Source: Tenggerimyces flavus | GTDB lineage: Bacteria; Actinomycetota; Actinomycetes; Propionibacteriales; Actinopolymorphaceae | NCBI RefSeq assembly: GCF_016907715.1 | Contig: NZ_JAFBCM010000001.1 | Coordinates: 868,001 to 932,000 of the forward strand | Length of the DNA stretch: 64,000 nucleotides | Reading direction: 5' to 3' | Shown: one piece after another, positions 8,973-17,520 of the stretch | Layout: the number at the start of each line of letters is the position of its first letter | Numbering within the stretch: the first letter of the stretch is position 1 | Notes under the pieces: generated by a model | Database searches by the model: none | The model's input: only the letters and a program-made list of their open reading frames with translations | Told to the model about the DNA's origin: nothing | Translations under genes and position numbers: made by a program

Positions 8973-8984
8973 GGCGGGCCTCCG

Positions 8985-10571
8985 TCAGGGTTCGAAGTGC
9001 TCCTCAGGTGTCACACGGACATCGAGAACGAGGGGTTCACGGCGGTCCGCGAGTCCAGGCAGAACCTCGTCGAACGTCGCGCGCAGGGTGGTTTCGTCGG
9101 TGATGAGGCGGGCGGGACAGCCCAGCGCTTCGGCCATCGCGCGGAGGTCGACGTCGAAGCCCGGCCAGGCCGGCTTGCCGCCTTGTCTCGCCGCGAGCAG
9201 GTCCATCACCGCGTAGCCGCCGTTGGACAGGACGAGGTAGAGGACGCCGCAGCCGTACTTGGCCGCACTCCAGAGCGCCTGGATGCCGTACATCGACGAG
9301 CCGTCGCCGACGACGGCGACAACCGGCCGGGTGGGGTCGCCGAGGCGCAGTCCGGCCGCGGCGGGCAGCGCGAAGCCGAGCCCACCCATCGCGGCGCTCA
9401 CGAAGCCACGGGGTGCGCGAGCGGGGACGTACTGGTGGAGCAGCGGCCGGGTGGAGGGCGTTTCCTCCACCAGGACGGCATCTTCGGGCAGCTGTTCGGC
9501 GAGCGCGGCGAACACGTGGCGGGCGGAGAACGGCCCCTCGGGCACCGGCGGAATCGTCCGAGAGGTATGCCTGCTGGTCTCGCGTCGCGACACCAGCTCG
9601 ACCAGTCGACCGCAGACCAAGGAGGGATCCGCGACCACCCCGAGAGTGGCGCTACTGCGGTGAACCGCCGCCGCCTCATCGGCGACAACGACCACGATCG
9701 CGCCGGATCGCACCAGCGGTCCAGGCTCGAACGGATATTGACGGAATGCCCCAGTCCCGATGACCAACACGACGTCGTACGGGGCGAGGGTCTCGCGGAG
9801 ACGCACTCTGCCTGCCGGCAGCTGACCAGCGAAGAGAGGATGGTCCTGCGGGAACCCCGCCCGTGCACCGAACGCCTCTTGCCACACAGGGCAGCCGAGG
9901 CGTTCGACAAGTTCGGTGAGAGCCGTCCAGGTCGCCGGAGTGTCCGCACCGGCCCCGGCGACGATCGCCGGCGAACGAGAGTCGGCCAGCAGGCTGGCGA
10001 TCTCCGCGACGCTCGCGTGATCGATCGCGGGAGGTCGACGAACCTCGAGGGGCGCGGCCAGGCCGAGGTCATCGGCGACCGGATCGTCCCAGTCGTCTCG
10101 CGGCACGATGACTATCGCGGGTCCGCGGCCATAGGCCGCCTCATGGCAAGCACGACGGATGGCCGAGGGCACATCCTGCGGAAGGGCGGGTTCCGACGTC
10201 CAGACGGGATAGGGTCCTGCCAAAGCCGTGAGGTGACCGGTCAAGAAGGGTTCCAGCGCGAGATGGCGGCGGTCCTGCTGGCCGACGACCACGACGAGCG
10301 GCGCCCGGTTGACGCGAGCGGTCGCGAGCGCGCCAACGGCGTTGCCCAGGCCCGCGGTGGTGTGCAGCAGAACGAACGCAGGCCGTTCGGTCGCGATCGC
10401 GAAACCTGTCGCCATCCCCACGACCGACCCCTCATGCAGCGCGAGCCGGAACCGAAAGTCCGACGGCAGGTCGACGAGGAACGGCACCTCGGTCGATCCC
10501 GGGTTGCTGAAGATGTCGACCATGCCGCAGGCACGCAGCACGTCGAACGTCGCCTCGCGGACCGTCGTCAC
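8985..10571 (-). CDS. mdlC: Benzoylformate decarboxylase, thiamine diphosphate-dependent
   Basis: Decarboxylates (4-hydroxy)phenylglyoxylate to (4-hydroxy)benzaldehyde. At 528 residues it matches the family length. Aligned by eye to the Pseudomonas enzyme, it keeps the active-site serine loop (NPGSTEVPF), the ThDP-activating glutamate (ALHEGSVVGMA) and the catalytic histidine (LLHTTAG). The cofactor Mg-binding motif is GDGSSMYGIQALWSAAKYG ending in LSNGGY. It starts at a GTG that overlaps the stop of the ABC ATPase (GTGA), so translation is probably coupled. No mandelate racemase or mandelate dehydrogenase is present, so the pathway here begins at the oxoacid. Other ThDP decarboxylases (indolepyruvate, acetolactate) are less likely given the S-E-H set. 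Confidence 0.9.
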   Translation of the reverse strand: MTTVREATFDVLRACGMVDIFSNPGSTEVPFLVDLPSDFRFRLALHEGSVVGMATGFAIATERPAFVLLHTTAGLGNAVGALATARVNRAPLVVVVGQQDRRHLALEPFLTGHLTALAGPYPVWTSEPALPQDVPSAIRRACHEAAYGRGPAIVIVPRDDWDDPVADDLGLAAPLEVRRPPAIDHASVAEIASLLADSRSPAIVAGAGADTPATWTALTELVERLGCPVWQEAFGARAGFPQDHPLFAGQLPAGRVRLRETLAPYDVVLVIGTGAFRQYPFEPGPLVRSGAIVVVVADEAAAVHRSSATLGVVADPSLVCGRLVELVSRRETSRHTSRTIPPVPEGPFSARHVFAALAEQLPEDAVLVEETPSTRPLLHQYVPARAPRGFVSAAMGGLGFALPAAAGLRLGDPTRPVVAVVGDGSSMYGIQALWSAAKYGCGVLYLVLSNGGYAVMDLLAARQGGKPAWPGFDVDLRAMAEALGCPARLITDETTLRATFDEVLPGLADRREPLVLDVRVTPEEHFEP

Positions 10572-11368
10572 CGTGCACCTTTCGCCCGCTGGACAAGGCC
10601 GAAGATGTGCCCACGCAGCCGCGCGAACTCCGGTGACGACCGGGTCGACAGTTGGTCGCGCGGGTCAGGCAAGTCCACCTTGACGTCATCCATCACGACA
10701 GTCGGCGACGCCGACAGAACGAGCACGCGACCGCCGAGGTAGACGGCCTCGTCGATGTCGTGCGTGACGAACACGATCGTGACGCGCAGCCGCCGCCAGA
10801 GCTCGCGAACGAGGTCCTCGAGCTCCGCGCGGGTCTGCGCGTCGACGGCCGCGAACGGTTCGTCCATCAGCATGATCCGCGGCTCGTACGCGACGGCCCG
10901 CGCGATCGCCACGCGCTGCTGCATGCCGCCGGACAGCTGCCACGGATACGCCGATCGCGCCTCGTCCAGATCGACCGCGTGCAAGGCCTCGTCGACGAGC
11001 TCGGCCCGTCGCCCCTTCGGCACCTTCTTCTCTCGCAGCGGCAGCTCGACGTTCTCCCGCACGGTGAGCCAGGGGAACAGGCTGCGCCCGTACTCCTGGA
11101 ACACGACGGCCATCCCGGCCGGCGGTTCGGTGACGCGGCGGCCGTCGACGATGATCTCGCCGCTGGTCGCAGGTAGGAGTCCGGCGATGCACTTGAGCAG
11201 CGTGGTCTTGCCCGCACCGGAGGGGCCGACGATGCAGACGAGCTCGCCGGGCGCGACGCCGAACGTCAGGTCGCGGACGGCCTCGACCGAGCGGCCGTGC
11301 CCGTCGTAGACCTTGTGCAGTCCGCGGACATCGAGAGCGTGGGTGGACCCGAGCATGAGGTCCATCAT
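10568..11368 (-). CDS. ABC transporter ATP-binding protein of an aromatic-acid-type importer (SsuB/TauB family)
   Basis: Energises uptake through the two permeases just upstream. About 266 residues. Walker A is GPSGAGKTT, the Q-loop is VFQEYGRSLFPWLTVREN, the signature is LSGGMQQRVAIARA, Walker B is RIMLMDEPFAAVDAQTR and the switch histidine is THDIDEAV. This Q-loop form is typical of nitrate/sulfonate/taurine-type importers. I took the ATG at 11368, whose ATGA overlaps the stop of the second permease; a longer upstream frame is a shadow of that permease. Its own stop overlaps the mdlC start, which ties transport and catabolism into one transcript. Confidence 0.9.
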   Translation of the reverse strand: MMDLMLGSTHALDVRGLHKVYDGHGRSVEAVRDLTFGVAPGELVCIVGPSGAGKTTLLKCIAGLLPATSGEIIVDGRRVTEPPAGMAVVFQEYGRSLFPWLTVRENVELPLREKKVPKGRRAELVDEALHAVDLDEARSAYPWQLSGGMQQRVAIARAVAYEPRIMLMDEPFAAVDAQTRAELEDLVRELWRRLRVTIVFVTHDIDEAVYLGGRVLVLSASPTVVMDDVKVDLPDPRDQLSTRSSPEFARLRGHIFGLVQRAKGAR

Positions 11369-12150
11369 GCGCTCCCACGCTGGGATGCGCGCAGGCCGTA
11401 GTACCAGCGCAGCACGCGCCACTCGACCAGGCGAACGAGCAACGCCAGGACCAGACCGAGCGCGCCGAGCAGGAGGATGCCGGTCCACATCTCAGTGACG
11501 TTGAACGTGCGCTGGAACTGGATGATCGTGAAGCCCAGACCGTTGCTCGCGGCGAACATCTCGCTGATCACCATCAGGATGATGCCGATCGACAGGGCCT
11601 GCCGCACACCGGTCATGATCTGCGGGCTCGCCGAGCGAATCACCAGCTGGTAAAGGCGAGTTCGCCCGACGATGCGGTAGCAGCGGCATGTCTCGGTGAG
11701 GACCTCGTCGACAGCACGTACACCCTCGACGGTGTTCAGCAGGATCGGCCAGAGGCAGCCGGAGACGACCACGAACACCTTCATCGTGTCACCGATCCCG
11801 GCGAGCAGGATCAACACCGGTACGAGCACCGGCGGCGGGATCGCCCGGAGGAACTCCAACGCTGGTTCGCAAAACGCGCGTACGGACCGGATCGAGCCAA
11901 TGAGGACGCCGAGACCGACACCGAGAACGAGGGCGATGGTGAAGCCGGCCAACAACCGGAGCAGGCTCGGTACGACGTCGGTCCCGAAGCGGCCGGTGAA
12001 CCACACGTCATCGAAGGTCTTGAGGATCTTGGACAACGGTGGCGCGTAGTACGACGTGCTCCCTTCCGACAGGAACCACCACAGGGCAAGCAGAATGGCC
12101 GGCAGCGCGACGATCATCGCCACGCGCCAGGCGATCCTCGCGACCGTCAT
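11365..12150 (-). CDS. ABC importer permease 2 (SsuC/TauC type)
   Basis: A 261-residue integral membrane protein with six predicted helices and the BPD_transp_1 fold. The EAA-loop region is present (TCRCYRIVGRTRLYQLVIRSASPQIMTGVRQ). The segment LEFLRAIPPPVLVPVLILLAGIGDTMKVF is diagnostic for the nitrate/sulfonate/taurine permease group. The ATG overlaps the stop of the first permease (ATGA), and the stop overlaps the ATPase start. Forms a heterodimer with the gene upstream. Confidence 0.88.
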   Translation of the reverse strand: MTVARIAWRVAMIVALPAILLALWWFLSEGSTSYYAPPLSKILKTFDDVWFTGRFGTDVVPSLLRLLAGFTIALVLGVGLGVLIGSIRSVRAFCEPALEFLRAIPPPVLVPVLILLAGIGDTMKVFVVVSGCLWPILLNTVEGVRAVDEVLTETCRCYRIVGRTRLYQLVIRSASPQIMTGVRQALSIGIILMVISEMFAASNGLGFTIIQFQRTFNVTEMWTGILLLGALGLVLALLVRLVEWRVLRWYYGLRASQRGSA

Positions 12151-12923
12151 GCCATCACCTCGCGGCGCACCGACTGGTGCCACCGAAGCGCCCATCGCTC
12201 GAGACGGCGGAAGAGTACGTCCACACCGACGCCGAGCCCGCCGGTGACGAGCACGAGCGCGTACATGCTGGCGATCGCGCCGCCGGACTGGGCCACGCCG
12301 ATCTGGTTGCCGAGCCCGGGGGCGCCGATGATCAGCTCGGCGGTGATTGCGAGGATCAACGCGACCGAGGCGGCGAGCCGCAGGCCGGTCATGACGTACG
12401 GCAAGGCAGAGGGCCAGACCACGTACCGGACCTCGGACCACCGACCGAGCCGGAACGAGCGCGCGGTCTCCCGCGCGACCGGATCGACATCGTGCACGCC
12501 GTACAACGTCTGGACGAGTACCTGCCAGAACGACGCGTAGACGACGAGCATCAGGACCGAGCCGAGATTCGTGTCGAACATCAACACAGCAAGGGGAATC
12601 AGCGCCACGGACGGGATCGGGCGCAGGAACTCGATCGTCGAGGCGGTGAGCTCCCGCAGCACCGGCACGATGCCGATGCCAACGCCAATGACAACGCCCA
12701 GCACCACCGCGATGCCCAGCCCGAGGAACCACCCCTTCAGCGTGTCGAGAAGGGCGAGCCAGAACTCGGCGGTCAGCAGCTGCTGGAAGAGCGCGACGAC
12801 CATGTCGCTGAACGGTGGCAGGAACTCCGGCGACACGATTCCGATCCGAGGCACCAGCTCGAGCAGCAACAAGAACGTGCCGAAGCCCGCGATACCGAGC
12901 ACCGTGTGAGGCCGCAAGGTCAC
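12147..12923 (-). CDS. ABC importer permease 1 (SsuC/TauC type)
   Basis: A 258-residue paralogue of the next permease with the same layout: six helices, the conserved segment IEFLRPIPSVALIPLAVLMFDTNLGS and an EAA-like loop (ETARSFRLGRWSEVRYVVWPSALPYVMTGLR). It starts with GTG overlapping the stop of the binding-protein gene (GTGA). Two different permease genes instead of one homodimeric permease is less common in sulfonate systems and is often seen in importers for larger organic anions (inference). Confidence 0.88.
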   Translation of the reverse strand: MTLRPHTVLGIAGFGTFLLLLELVPRIGIVSPEFLPPFSDMVVALFQQLLTAEFWLALLDTLKGWFLGLGIAVVLGVVIGVGIGIVPVLRELTASTIEFLRPIPSVALIPLAVLMFDTNLGSVLMLVVYASFWQVLVQTLYGVHDVDPVARETARSFRLGRWSEVRYVVWPSALPYVMTGLRLAASVALILAITAELIIGAPGLGNQIGVAQSGGAIASMYALVLVTGGLGVGVDVLFRRLERWALRWHQSVRREVMA

Positions 12924-13870
12924 GGCAACACACTCGACACGTCGAACTTCTCCTTGATCAGACCGTCCTCGAGCATGAGATCCGCGATCGTCTGTACGGA
13001 CTCCTTGTTGACCTCCTGCGGCCAGGCCGGCAGCGTCATCTGTGCGGCGACGTCCGCCTCGATCTTCGTGTAGTCCGACAGCACGGCACGCGCCTCGTCC
13101 GGATTGTCCTGCGCGTACTGCAATGACTTCTCGATCGCCGTCGTGAACCGCTTCGCGAGGTCGGCGTTCTCCTGCAGCACCTTCTCGGTGGTGAAGTAGA
13201 CCGCGACGGTCAGGTCCGGCGCGGCGTCGACGAAGTTGGACGCGATCACCTTGGCGCCCTGGTTCTTCGCGACGGTGAAGAACGGCTCGACGATCCAGGC
13301 CGCGTCGACGCGCTTGTTGGCGATCGCCGCCGGCATGTCCGGGAACGGCAACTCAGTGAACCGGATGTCGACCGGCTCCGCGCCGGCCTTGCGGACGGAC
13401 GCACGGATCGTGGTGTCGCCGATGTTCTTCTGGTTGTTGACCGCGACACTCTTGCCGGGCAGCTGGGCGGCGCTCGTGATCGGACTGTCCTTGGGGACGA
13501 CGATGCCGCCGAAGTCCTTGCCCTCCATGCCAGTCGAGGAGTTGCCCTCGGCGACAGCCTTCAACGGGATGTTCTGCGAGCGCGCGACGATCAGCGAGAC
13601 GACGTTGCCGAACGCGAAGGTGAACTCACCGCTGACCACACCCGGCACCGCGGCCGCGCCGCCGGTCGTGTTGACGACTTCGACCTCGAGGTTCTGCTCC
13701 TTGAAGAAGCCCTTCTTCACCCCGAGGTGCAGCGGGGCCACGTCGACGATCGGGATCGCGCCCACCTTGATCTTCTGCACGCCACCGTCGCTCGTGGTCG
13801 CGGGCTCAGACCCGGCGCAGGCCGTGCTGGTCAGCAAGATGGCGGCCGCTGCGAGAACGAGTCGACGCAT
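12920..13870 (-). CDS. Lipoprotein substrate-binding protein of the ABC importer (NMT1/SsuA-like)
   Basis: A 316-residue lipoprotein anchored outside the membrane that delivers substrate to the permeases. The signal peptide ends in the lipobox LLTSTAC, so Cys about 18 is lipidated. The body is of the NMT1/THI5-like fold (KIKVGAIPIVDVAPLHLGVKKGFFKEQNLEVEVV...). I chose the ATG at 13870 because AGGAGA precedes it; an ATG nine codons upstream has no site. It is the first gene of the leftward operon with the aromatic enzymes, so an aromatic acid such as (4-hydroxy)mandelate, benzoylformate or 4-hydroxybenzoate is the likely ligand (inference); the fold also binds nitrate, sulfonates and pyrimidines. 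Confidence 0.88.
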   Translation of the reverse strand: MRRLVLAAAAILLTSTACAGSEPATTSDGGVQKIKVGAIPIVDVAPLHLGVKKGFFKEQNLEVEVVNTTGGAAAVPGVVSGEFTFAFGNVVSLIVARSQNIPLKAVAEGNSSTGMEGKDFGGIVVPKDSPITSAAQLPGKSVAVNNQKNIGDTTIRASVRKAGAEPVDIRFTELPFPDMPAAIANKRVDAAWIVEPFFTVAKNQGAKVIASNFVDAAPDLTVAVYFTTEKVLQENADLAKRFTTAIEKSLQYAQDNPDEARAVLSDYTKIEADVAAQMTLPAWPQEVNKESVQTIADLMLEDGLIKEKFDVSSVLP

Positions 13871-13905
13871 GGGGGTCTCCTTCGACCAGGCGTGCACCGC
13901 GATGT

Positions 13906-13939
13906 GTTCGCATATCGAACGAGCGTTCTCACAGAGAAC
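13906..13939. promoter_or_regulatory. Compound IclR-type operator, copy 1 (before the ABC/mdlC/pobA operon)
   Basis: Two 15-bp palindromes, GTTCG-CATAT-CGAAC (13906-13920) and GTTCT-CACAG-AGAAC (13925-13939), are separated by GAGC. The first resembles the published 10+ bp palindrome bound by PcaU, PobR and PcaR of the IclR family. It lies 36 bp upstream of the binding-protein start. The rightward operon ends with an IclR gene, the obvious candidate regulator. Confidence 0.7.
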
Positions 13940-13995
13940 ATAGTCGCGACCTCGAGGGCAGTCAACGCGTTGACGGAGCCGGAGTGCGGCCGTAT

Positions 13996-14029
13996 GTTCG
14001 TGATGAGAACGAGCGTCCGGGATGCGAAC
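13996..14029. promoter_or_regulatory. Compound IclR-type operator, copy 2 (before the pca operon)
   Basis: It has the same architecture as copy 1: GTTCG-TGATG-AGAAC (13996-14010), GAGC, then GTCCG-GGATG-CGAAC (14015-14029, one arm mismatch). Copy 2 starts exactly 90 bp after copy 1 and ends 32 bp before pcaI. The repeated 19-bp phasing would place two dimers on roughly the same face of the DNA. Confidence 0.68.
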
Positions 14030-14061
14030 GTACGTCAGGAAGCGCGGCGAGAGGCAGGTCC

Positions 14062-14862
14062 ATGGCCAAGGTCGTCTCTTTGGCTGACGGCATCGCCGAA
14101 CTCGTACGCGACGGAGATCTCGTTGCTCTGGAGGGCTTCACCCACCTCATCCCGTTCGCCGCCGCGCACGAGATCATCAGGCAGGGAAGGCGAAACCTCA
14201 CGCTCGCCCGGATGACACCGGACCTCATCTACGACCAGCTGATCGGCATGGGCTGCGCCAGCAAGCTGATCTTCAGCTGGGGCGGCAACCCGGGCGTCGG
14301 TTCGCTGCACCGGTTCCGCGACGCCGTTCAGAACGGCTGGCCCACCGCGCTCGAGATCGAGGAGCACAGCCACGCCGGCATGGCGAACAGGTACGTCGCG
14401 GGCGCGTCCGGCCTGCCGTTCGCGGTGCTGCGCGGCTACACCGGCACGGACCTGGCGAAGCACACCGAGACGGTCAGGCAGATTACCTGTCCATTCACCG
14501 GCGAGCAGCTGACCGCCGTCCCCGCCCTCCAGCCGGACGTGACGATCGTGCACGCGCAGCGCGCGGACCACGACGGCAACGTGCAGCTGTGGGGCATCAC
14601 CGGAGTGCAGAAGGAAGCCGTGCTGGCCGCGAAGCGGTCGCTGATCACCGTCGAGGAGCTCATCGACGAGCTCGAGCCCGTCCCCAACCAGGTGATCCTG
14701 CCGGGCTGGGCGATCACGGCCGTGTCCCTGGTGCCGGGTGGAGCGCATCCCTCGTACACGATGGGGTACTCGACCCGCGACAACGACTACTACCAGCGGT
14801 GGGACGCCATCAGCCGGGAGCGCGAGACGTTCACCGGCTGGATGCGGGAGAACGTGCTGTGA
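14062..14862 (+). CDS. pcaI: 3-oxoadipate CoA-transferase subunit A
   Basis: With PcaJ it moves CoA from succinyl-CoA to 3-oxoadipate, the penultimate step of the beta-ketoadipate pathway. The 266-residue length and the pattern (VVSLADGIAELVRDGDLVALEGFTHLIPFAAAHEI, then ITCPFTGEQLTAVPALQPDVTIVHAQRADHDGNVQLWG) match family I CoA-transferase alpha subunits of the PcaI/CatI type. I chose the ATG at 14062, which follows GAGAGG; upstream codons in this frame run through the operator region. First gene of the rightward operon; its stop overlaps the pcaJ start. Confidence 0.92.
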   Translation: MAKVVSLADGIAELVRDGDLVALEGFTHLIPFAAAHEIIRQGRRNLTLARMTPDLIYDQLIGMGCASKLIFSWGGNPGVGSLHRFRDAVQNGWPTALEIEEHSHAGMANRYVAGASGLPFAVLRGYTGTDLAKHTETVRQITCPFTGEQLTAVPALQPDVTIVHAQRADHDGNVQLWGITGVQKEAVLAAKRSLITVEELIDELEPVPNQVILPGWAITAVSLVPGGAHPSYTMGYSTRDNDYYQRWDAISRERETFTGWMRENVL

Positions 14863-15623
14863 CCGACTACTCCACCGACGAGATGATGACCGTCGCCGCC
14901 GCTCGACGGCTGCGCGACGGCGCCGTCTGCTTCGTCGGCGTCGGCCTGCCCAGCACCGCCGCCAACCTCGCCCGCCGGACCCACGCGCCCACGCTCGTGC
15001 TCGTGTACGAGTCCGGCTGCCTCGGCGCGAAGCCGGACCGGCTTCCGCTCTCGATCGGCGACGGCGTGCTCGCCGAGCATGCCGACGCGGTGATCAGCGT
15101 GCCGGAGGTCTTCAACTACTGGCTGCAGCCCGGACGGGTCGACGTCGGGTTCCTCGGCGCCGCGCAGCTCGACCGGTACGCGAACATCAACACGACCGTG
15201 ATCGGCGGCTCGTACGACAGTCCGAAGGTCCGACTCCCCGGCGCCGGCGGCGCACCGGAGATCGCGGCGTCGTGCCGCGAGGTCGTGGTCGTACTCCGGC
15301 AGAGCCCGCGCTCGTTCGTCGACCGCGTCGACTTCGTCACGTCGGTGGGGTTCGGCGACGGCCCCGGCTACCGCGAACGCCTCGGTCTGCGCGGCGCCGG
15401 ACCGCGGACCGTGATCACCGACCTCGGCGTCCTCGAGCCCAGAGACACGACCTGCGAGCTCACCCTGACCCAGGTGCATCCGGGCGTGACGGTCGACGAC
15501 GTCCGCGCGGCCACCGGCTGGGAGCTCTCGGTCGCGCCGAACGTGACGACCACCGAACCCCCGACCGAGCACGAGCTCGCGACGTTGCGCGCGCTCGAGG
15601 CGACGCTGAACGGAGCCCCATGA
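14859..15623 (+). CDS. pcaJ: 3-oxoadipate CoA-transferase subunit B
   Basis: A 254-residue beta subunit partner of PcaI. The active-site glutamate that forms the CoA thioester is expected at Glu51 in VYESGCLG, the PcaJ/CatJ form of the family motif. The conserved VGFLGAAQLDRYANINTTVIG block follows. It starts at a GTG overlapping the pcaI stop (GTGA), so equal translation of both subunits is likely. Confidence 0.92.
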   Translation: MTDYSTDEMMTVAAARRLRDGAVCFVGVGLPSTAANLARRTHAPTLVLVYESGCLGAKPDRLPLSIGDGVLAEHADAVISVPEVFNYWLQPGRVDVGFLGAAQLDRYANINTTVIGGSYDSPKVRLPGAGGAPEIAASCREVVVVLRQSPRSFVDRVDFVTSVGFGDGPGYRERLGLRGAGPRTVITDLGVLEPRDTTCELTLTQVHPGVTVDDVRAATGWELSVAPNVTTTEPPTEHELATLRALEATLNGAP

Positions 15624-16801
15624 CCAACGACGTCTACATCCTCGACGCCGTCCGTACGCCGATAGGGCGGCACGGCGGCGCGCTGGCGGGCGTCCGTCCC
15701 GACGACCTCGCAGCCCACGTCGTCGGTGAGGTCGTCCGGCGCAGCCCCGACCTGGATCCGGCCAGGATCGAGGACGTGCTGCTGGGCGACGCGAACGCGG
15801 CGGGCGAGGACAACCGTGACGTCGCGCGAATGGCGATCCTCCTTGCTGGCTTGCCGACTTCGATCCCCGGCGCGACGGTCAACCGGCTCTGCGGCTCGGG
15901 GATGGAGGCCGCGATCGAAGCGGCGCGGGCGGTCGCCCTCGGCGACGCCTCACTGATGGTCGCGGGCGGCGTGGAGTCGATGACACGCGCGCCGTGGGTG
16001 CTGCCGAAGCCGGATCGCGCGTACCCACGCGGGAACGAGACCATGTACTCCACCACGCTCGGCTGGCGGATGGTCAACCCGAAGATGCCCGAGGAGTGGA
16101 CGGTCTCGCTCGGCGAGGGCGCGGAGATCCTGGCGGACAAGTACGCCATCACCCGCGAGCAGCAGGACAAGTTCGCGCTGCGCAGCCATCAGCATGCGGC
16201 TGCTGCGTGGGAGGCCGGCGCGTTCGCCGACGAGGTCTCGCCCCTGCCCGATGTCCCGCTCTACCAGGACGAGAGCATCCGTGCCGACACGTCGCTCGAG
16301 GCGTTGGCGAGGCTCCGCCCGGCGTTCCGACCAGACGGAACGGTGACCGCGGGCAACGCGTCGCCGTTGAACGACGGCGCCGCGGCGTTGCTCATCGGCG
16401 ACGAGGCGGGCGCCGCCGCTGCTGGGCGCGAGCCGCTCGCGCGGATCGTGTCGCGGGGTGTGGCCGGCGTCGACCCGCAGCTGTTCGGGATCGGGCCGGT
16501 GGCCGCCGCCGAGCAGGCGCTGCGGCGGGCTGGCATCGGGTGGGGCGACCTGGACGTGGTGGAGCTGAACGAGGCGTTCGCCGCGCAATCCCTTGCCTGC
16601 TTGGCGGAATGGCGCGACCTCGACCCGGGGATCGTCAACCCGCAGGGTGGCGCGATCGCGATCGGGCACCCACTCGGGTGCAGCGGCGCGCGCATCCTCG
16701 GTTCGCTCGCGTGGCAGCTGCATCGACGCGGCGGCGGCCGTGGCCTCGCCGCGCTCTGTATCGGCGTGGGGCAGGGCCTCGCAGTGGTCCTGGAGGCCTG
16801 A
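15620..16801 (+). CDS. pcaF: 3-oxoadipyl-CoA thiolase
   Basis: Cleaves 3-oxoadipyl-CoA with CoA to succinyl-CoA and acetyl-CoA, the last step of the pathway. The 393-residue thiolase has Cys91 in NRLCGSGMEA as acyl acceptor, His in NEAFAAQ...GHPLGCSGAR, and the C-terminal Cys in LCIGVGQG. The segment GNETMYSTTLGWRMVNPKMPEEWTVSLGEGAE is typical of PcaF/PaaJ rather than acetoacetyl-CoA thiolases. ATGA overlap with pcaJ. Confidence 0.92.
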   Translation: MTNDVYILDAVRTPIGRHGGALAGVRPDDLAAHVVGEVVRRSPDLDPARIEDVLLGDANAAGEDNRDVARMAILLAGLPTSIPGATVNRLCGSGMEAAIEAARAVALGDASLMVAGGVESMTRAPWVLPKPDRAYPRGNETMYSTTLGWRMVNPKMPEEWTVSLGEGAEILADKYAITREQQDKFALRSHQHAAAAWEAGAFADEVSPLPDVPLYQDESIRADTSLEALARLRPAFRPDGTVTAGNASPLNDGAAALLIGDEAGAAAAGREPLARIVSRGVAGVDPQLFGIGPVAAAEQALRRAGIGWGDLDVVELNEAFAAQSLACLAEWRDLDPGIVNPQGGAIAIGHPLGCSGARILGSLAWQLHRRGGGRGLAALCIGVGQGLAVVLEA

Positions 16802-17520
16802 TGGCAGGGCTCATTCTCCCGCACTACAAGGCGGATCCGCCCGACGCGCACCCGCCGCTCGACTCTCCCGGCTACCGCTCGACCTCGCTGCGGCACCCGA
16901 AGCAACCGCTGGTCGCGCTGCCGCAACGGTTGACCGAGATCACCGGACCGTTGCTCGGCGACGGTCGCATCGGCGAGCCGGACCACGACCTCACCCGGCA
17001 GTGCGCGGCCGAGCCGATCGGTCAGCGGATCATCGTGCACGGACGCGTCGTCGACAGTACCGGCCGGCCCGTTCCGTCCACCCTGCTGGAGATCTGGCAG
17101 GCGAACGCGAGCGGCCGCTATCACCACGCGATCGACACCTGGCCCGCTCCCGTCGACCCCAACTTCACCGGCGTCGGCCGCACGCTGACCGACGCGGAAG
17201 GCCGGTACGAGTTCGTCACGATCAAGCCCGGCGCCTACCCGTGGCGCAACCACGACAACGCCTGGCGGCCCGCGCACATCCACTTCTCCCTGTTTGGGCG
17301 GGCGTTCACGCAGCGGCTGATCACGCAGATGTACTTTCCGGACGACCCGTTGTTCTCCCAGGACCCGATCTTCAACTCGGTCAGGGATCCGAAGGCTCGG
17401 CAGCGGATGGTCTCGTCGTACGACCACGCGCGCACCTCGCCGGAGTGGGCGCTCGCGTTCCGCTTCGACCTCGTGCTGCGTGGCGCGACGCCGTTCGAGG
17501 AGGACGACGACGATGACTGA
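16801..17520 (+). CDS. pcaH: Protocatechuate 3,4-dioxygenase beta subunit
   Basis: The iron-carrying subunit of the intradiol dioxygenase that opens the protocatechuate ring to 3-carboxy-cis,cis-muconate. All four Fe(III) ligands can be placed: Tyr107 (SGRYHH), Tyr146 (PGAYPW), His159 and His161 (RPAHIHF). Their spacing (39, 13 and 2) is the same as in the Pseudomonas enzyme. 239 residues, usual length. The ATG shares one base with the pcaF stop (TGATG). The C terminus ends in a run of Glu and Asp (EEDDDDD), probably part of the subunit surface. Confidence 0.95.
   Translation: MAGLILPHYKADPPDAHPPLDSPGYRSTSLRHPKQPLVALPQRLTEITGPLLGDGRIGEPDHDLTRQCAAEPIGQRIIVHGRVVDSTGRPVPSTLLEIWQANASGRYHHAIDTWPAPVDPNFTGVGRTLTDAEGRYEFVTIKPGAYPWRNHDNAWRPAHIHFSLFGRAFTQRLITQMYFPDDPLFSQDPIFNSVRDPKARQRMVSSYDHARTSPEWALAFRFDLVLRGATPFEEDDDDD

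Noticed and set aside
8649-10742. A 697-codon plus-strand frame opposite mdlC and the aldehyde dehydrogenase
   Set aside because: The composition is that of high-GC antisense (Arg, Gly, His rich), and the opposite strand carries two complete enzyme genes.
13984-14061. N-terminal extension of pcaI from the ATG-like codon at 13984
   Set aside because: It overlaps the operator module, lacks a ribosome site, and PcaI homologues begin near 14062.
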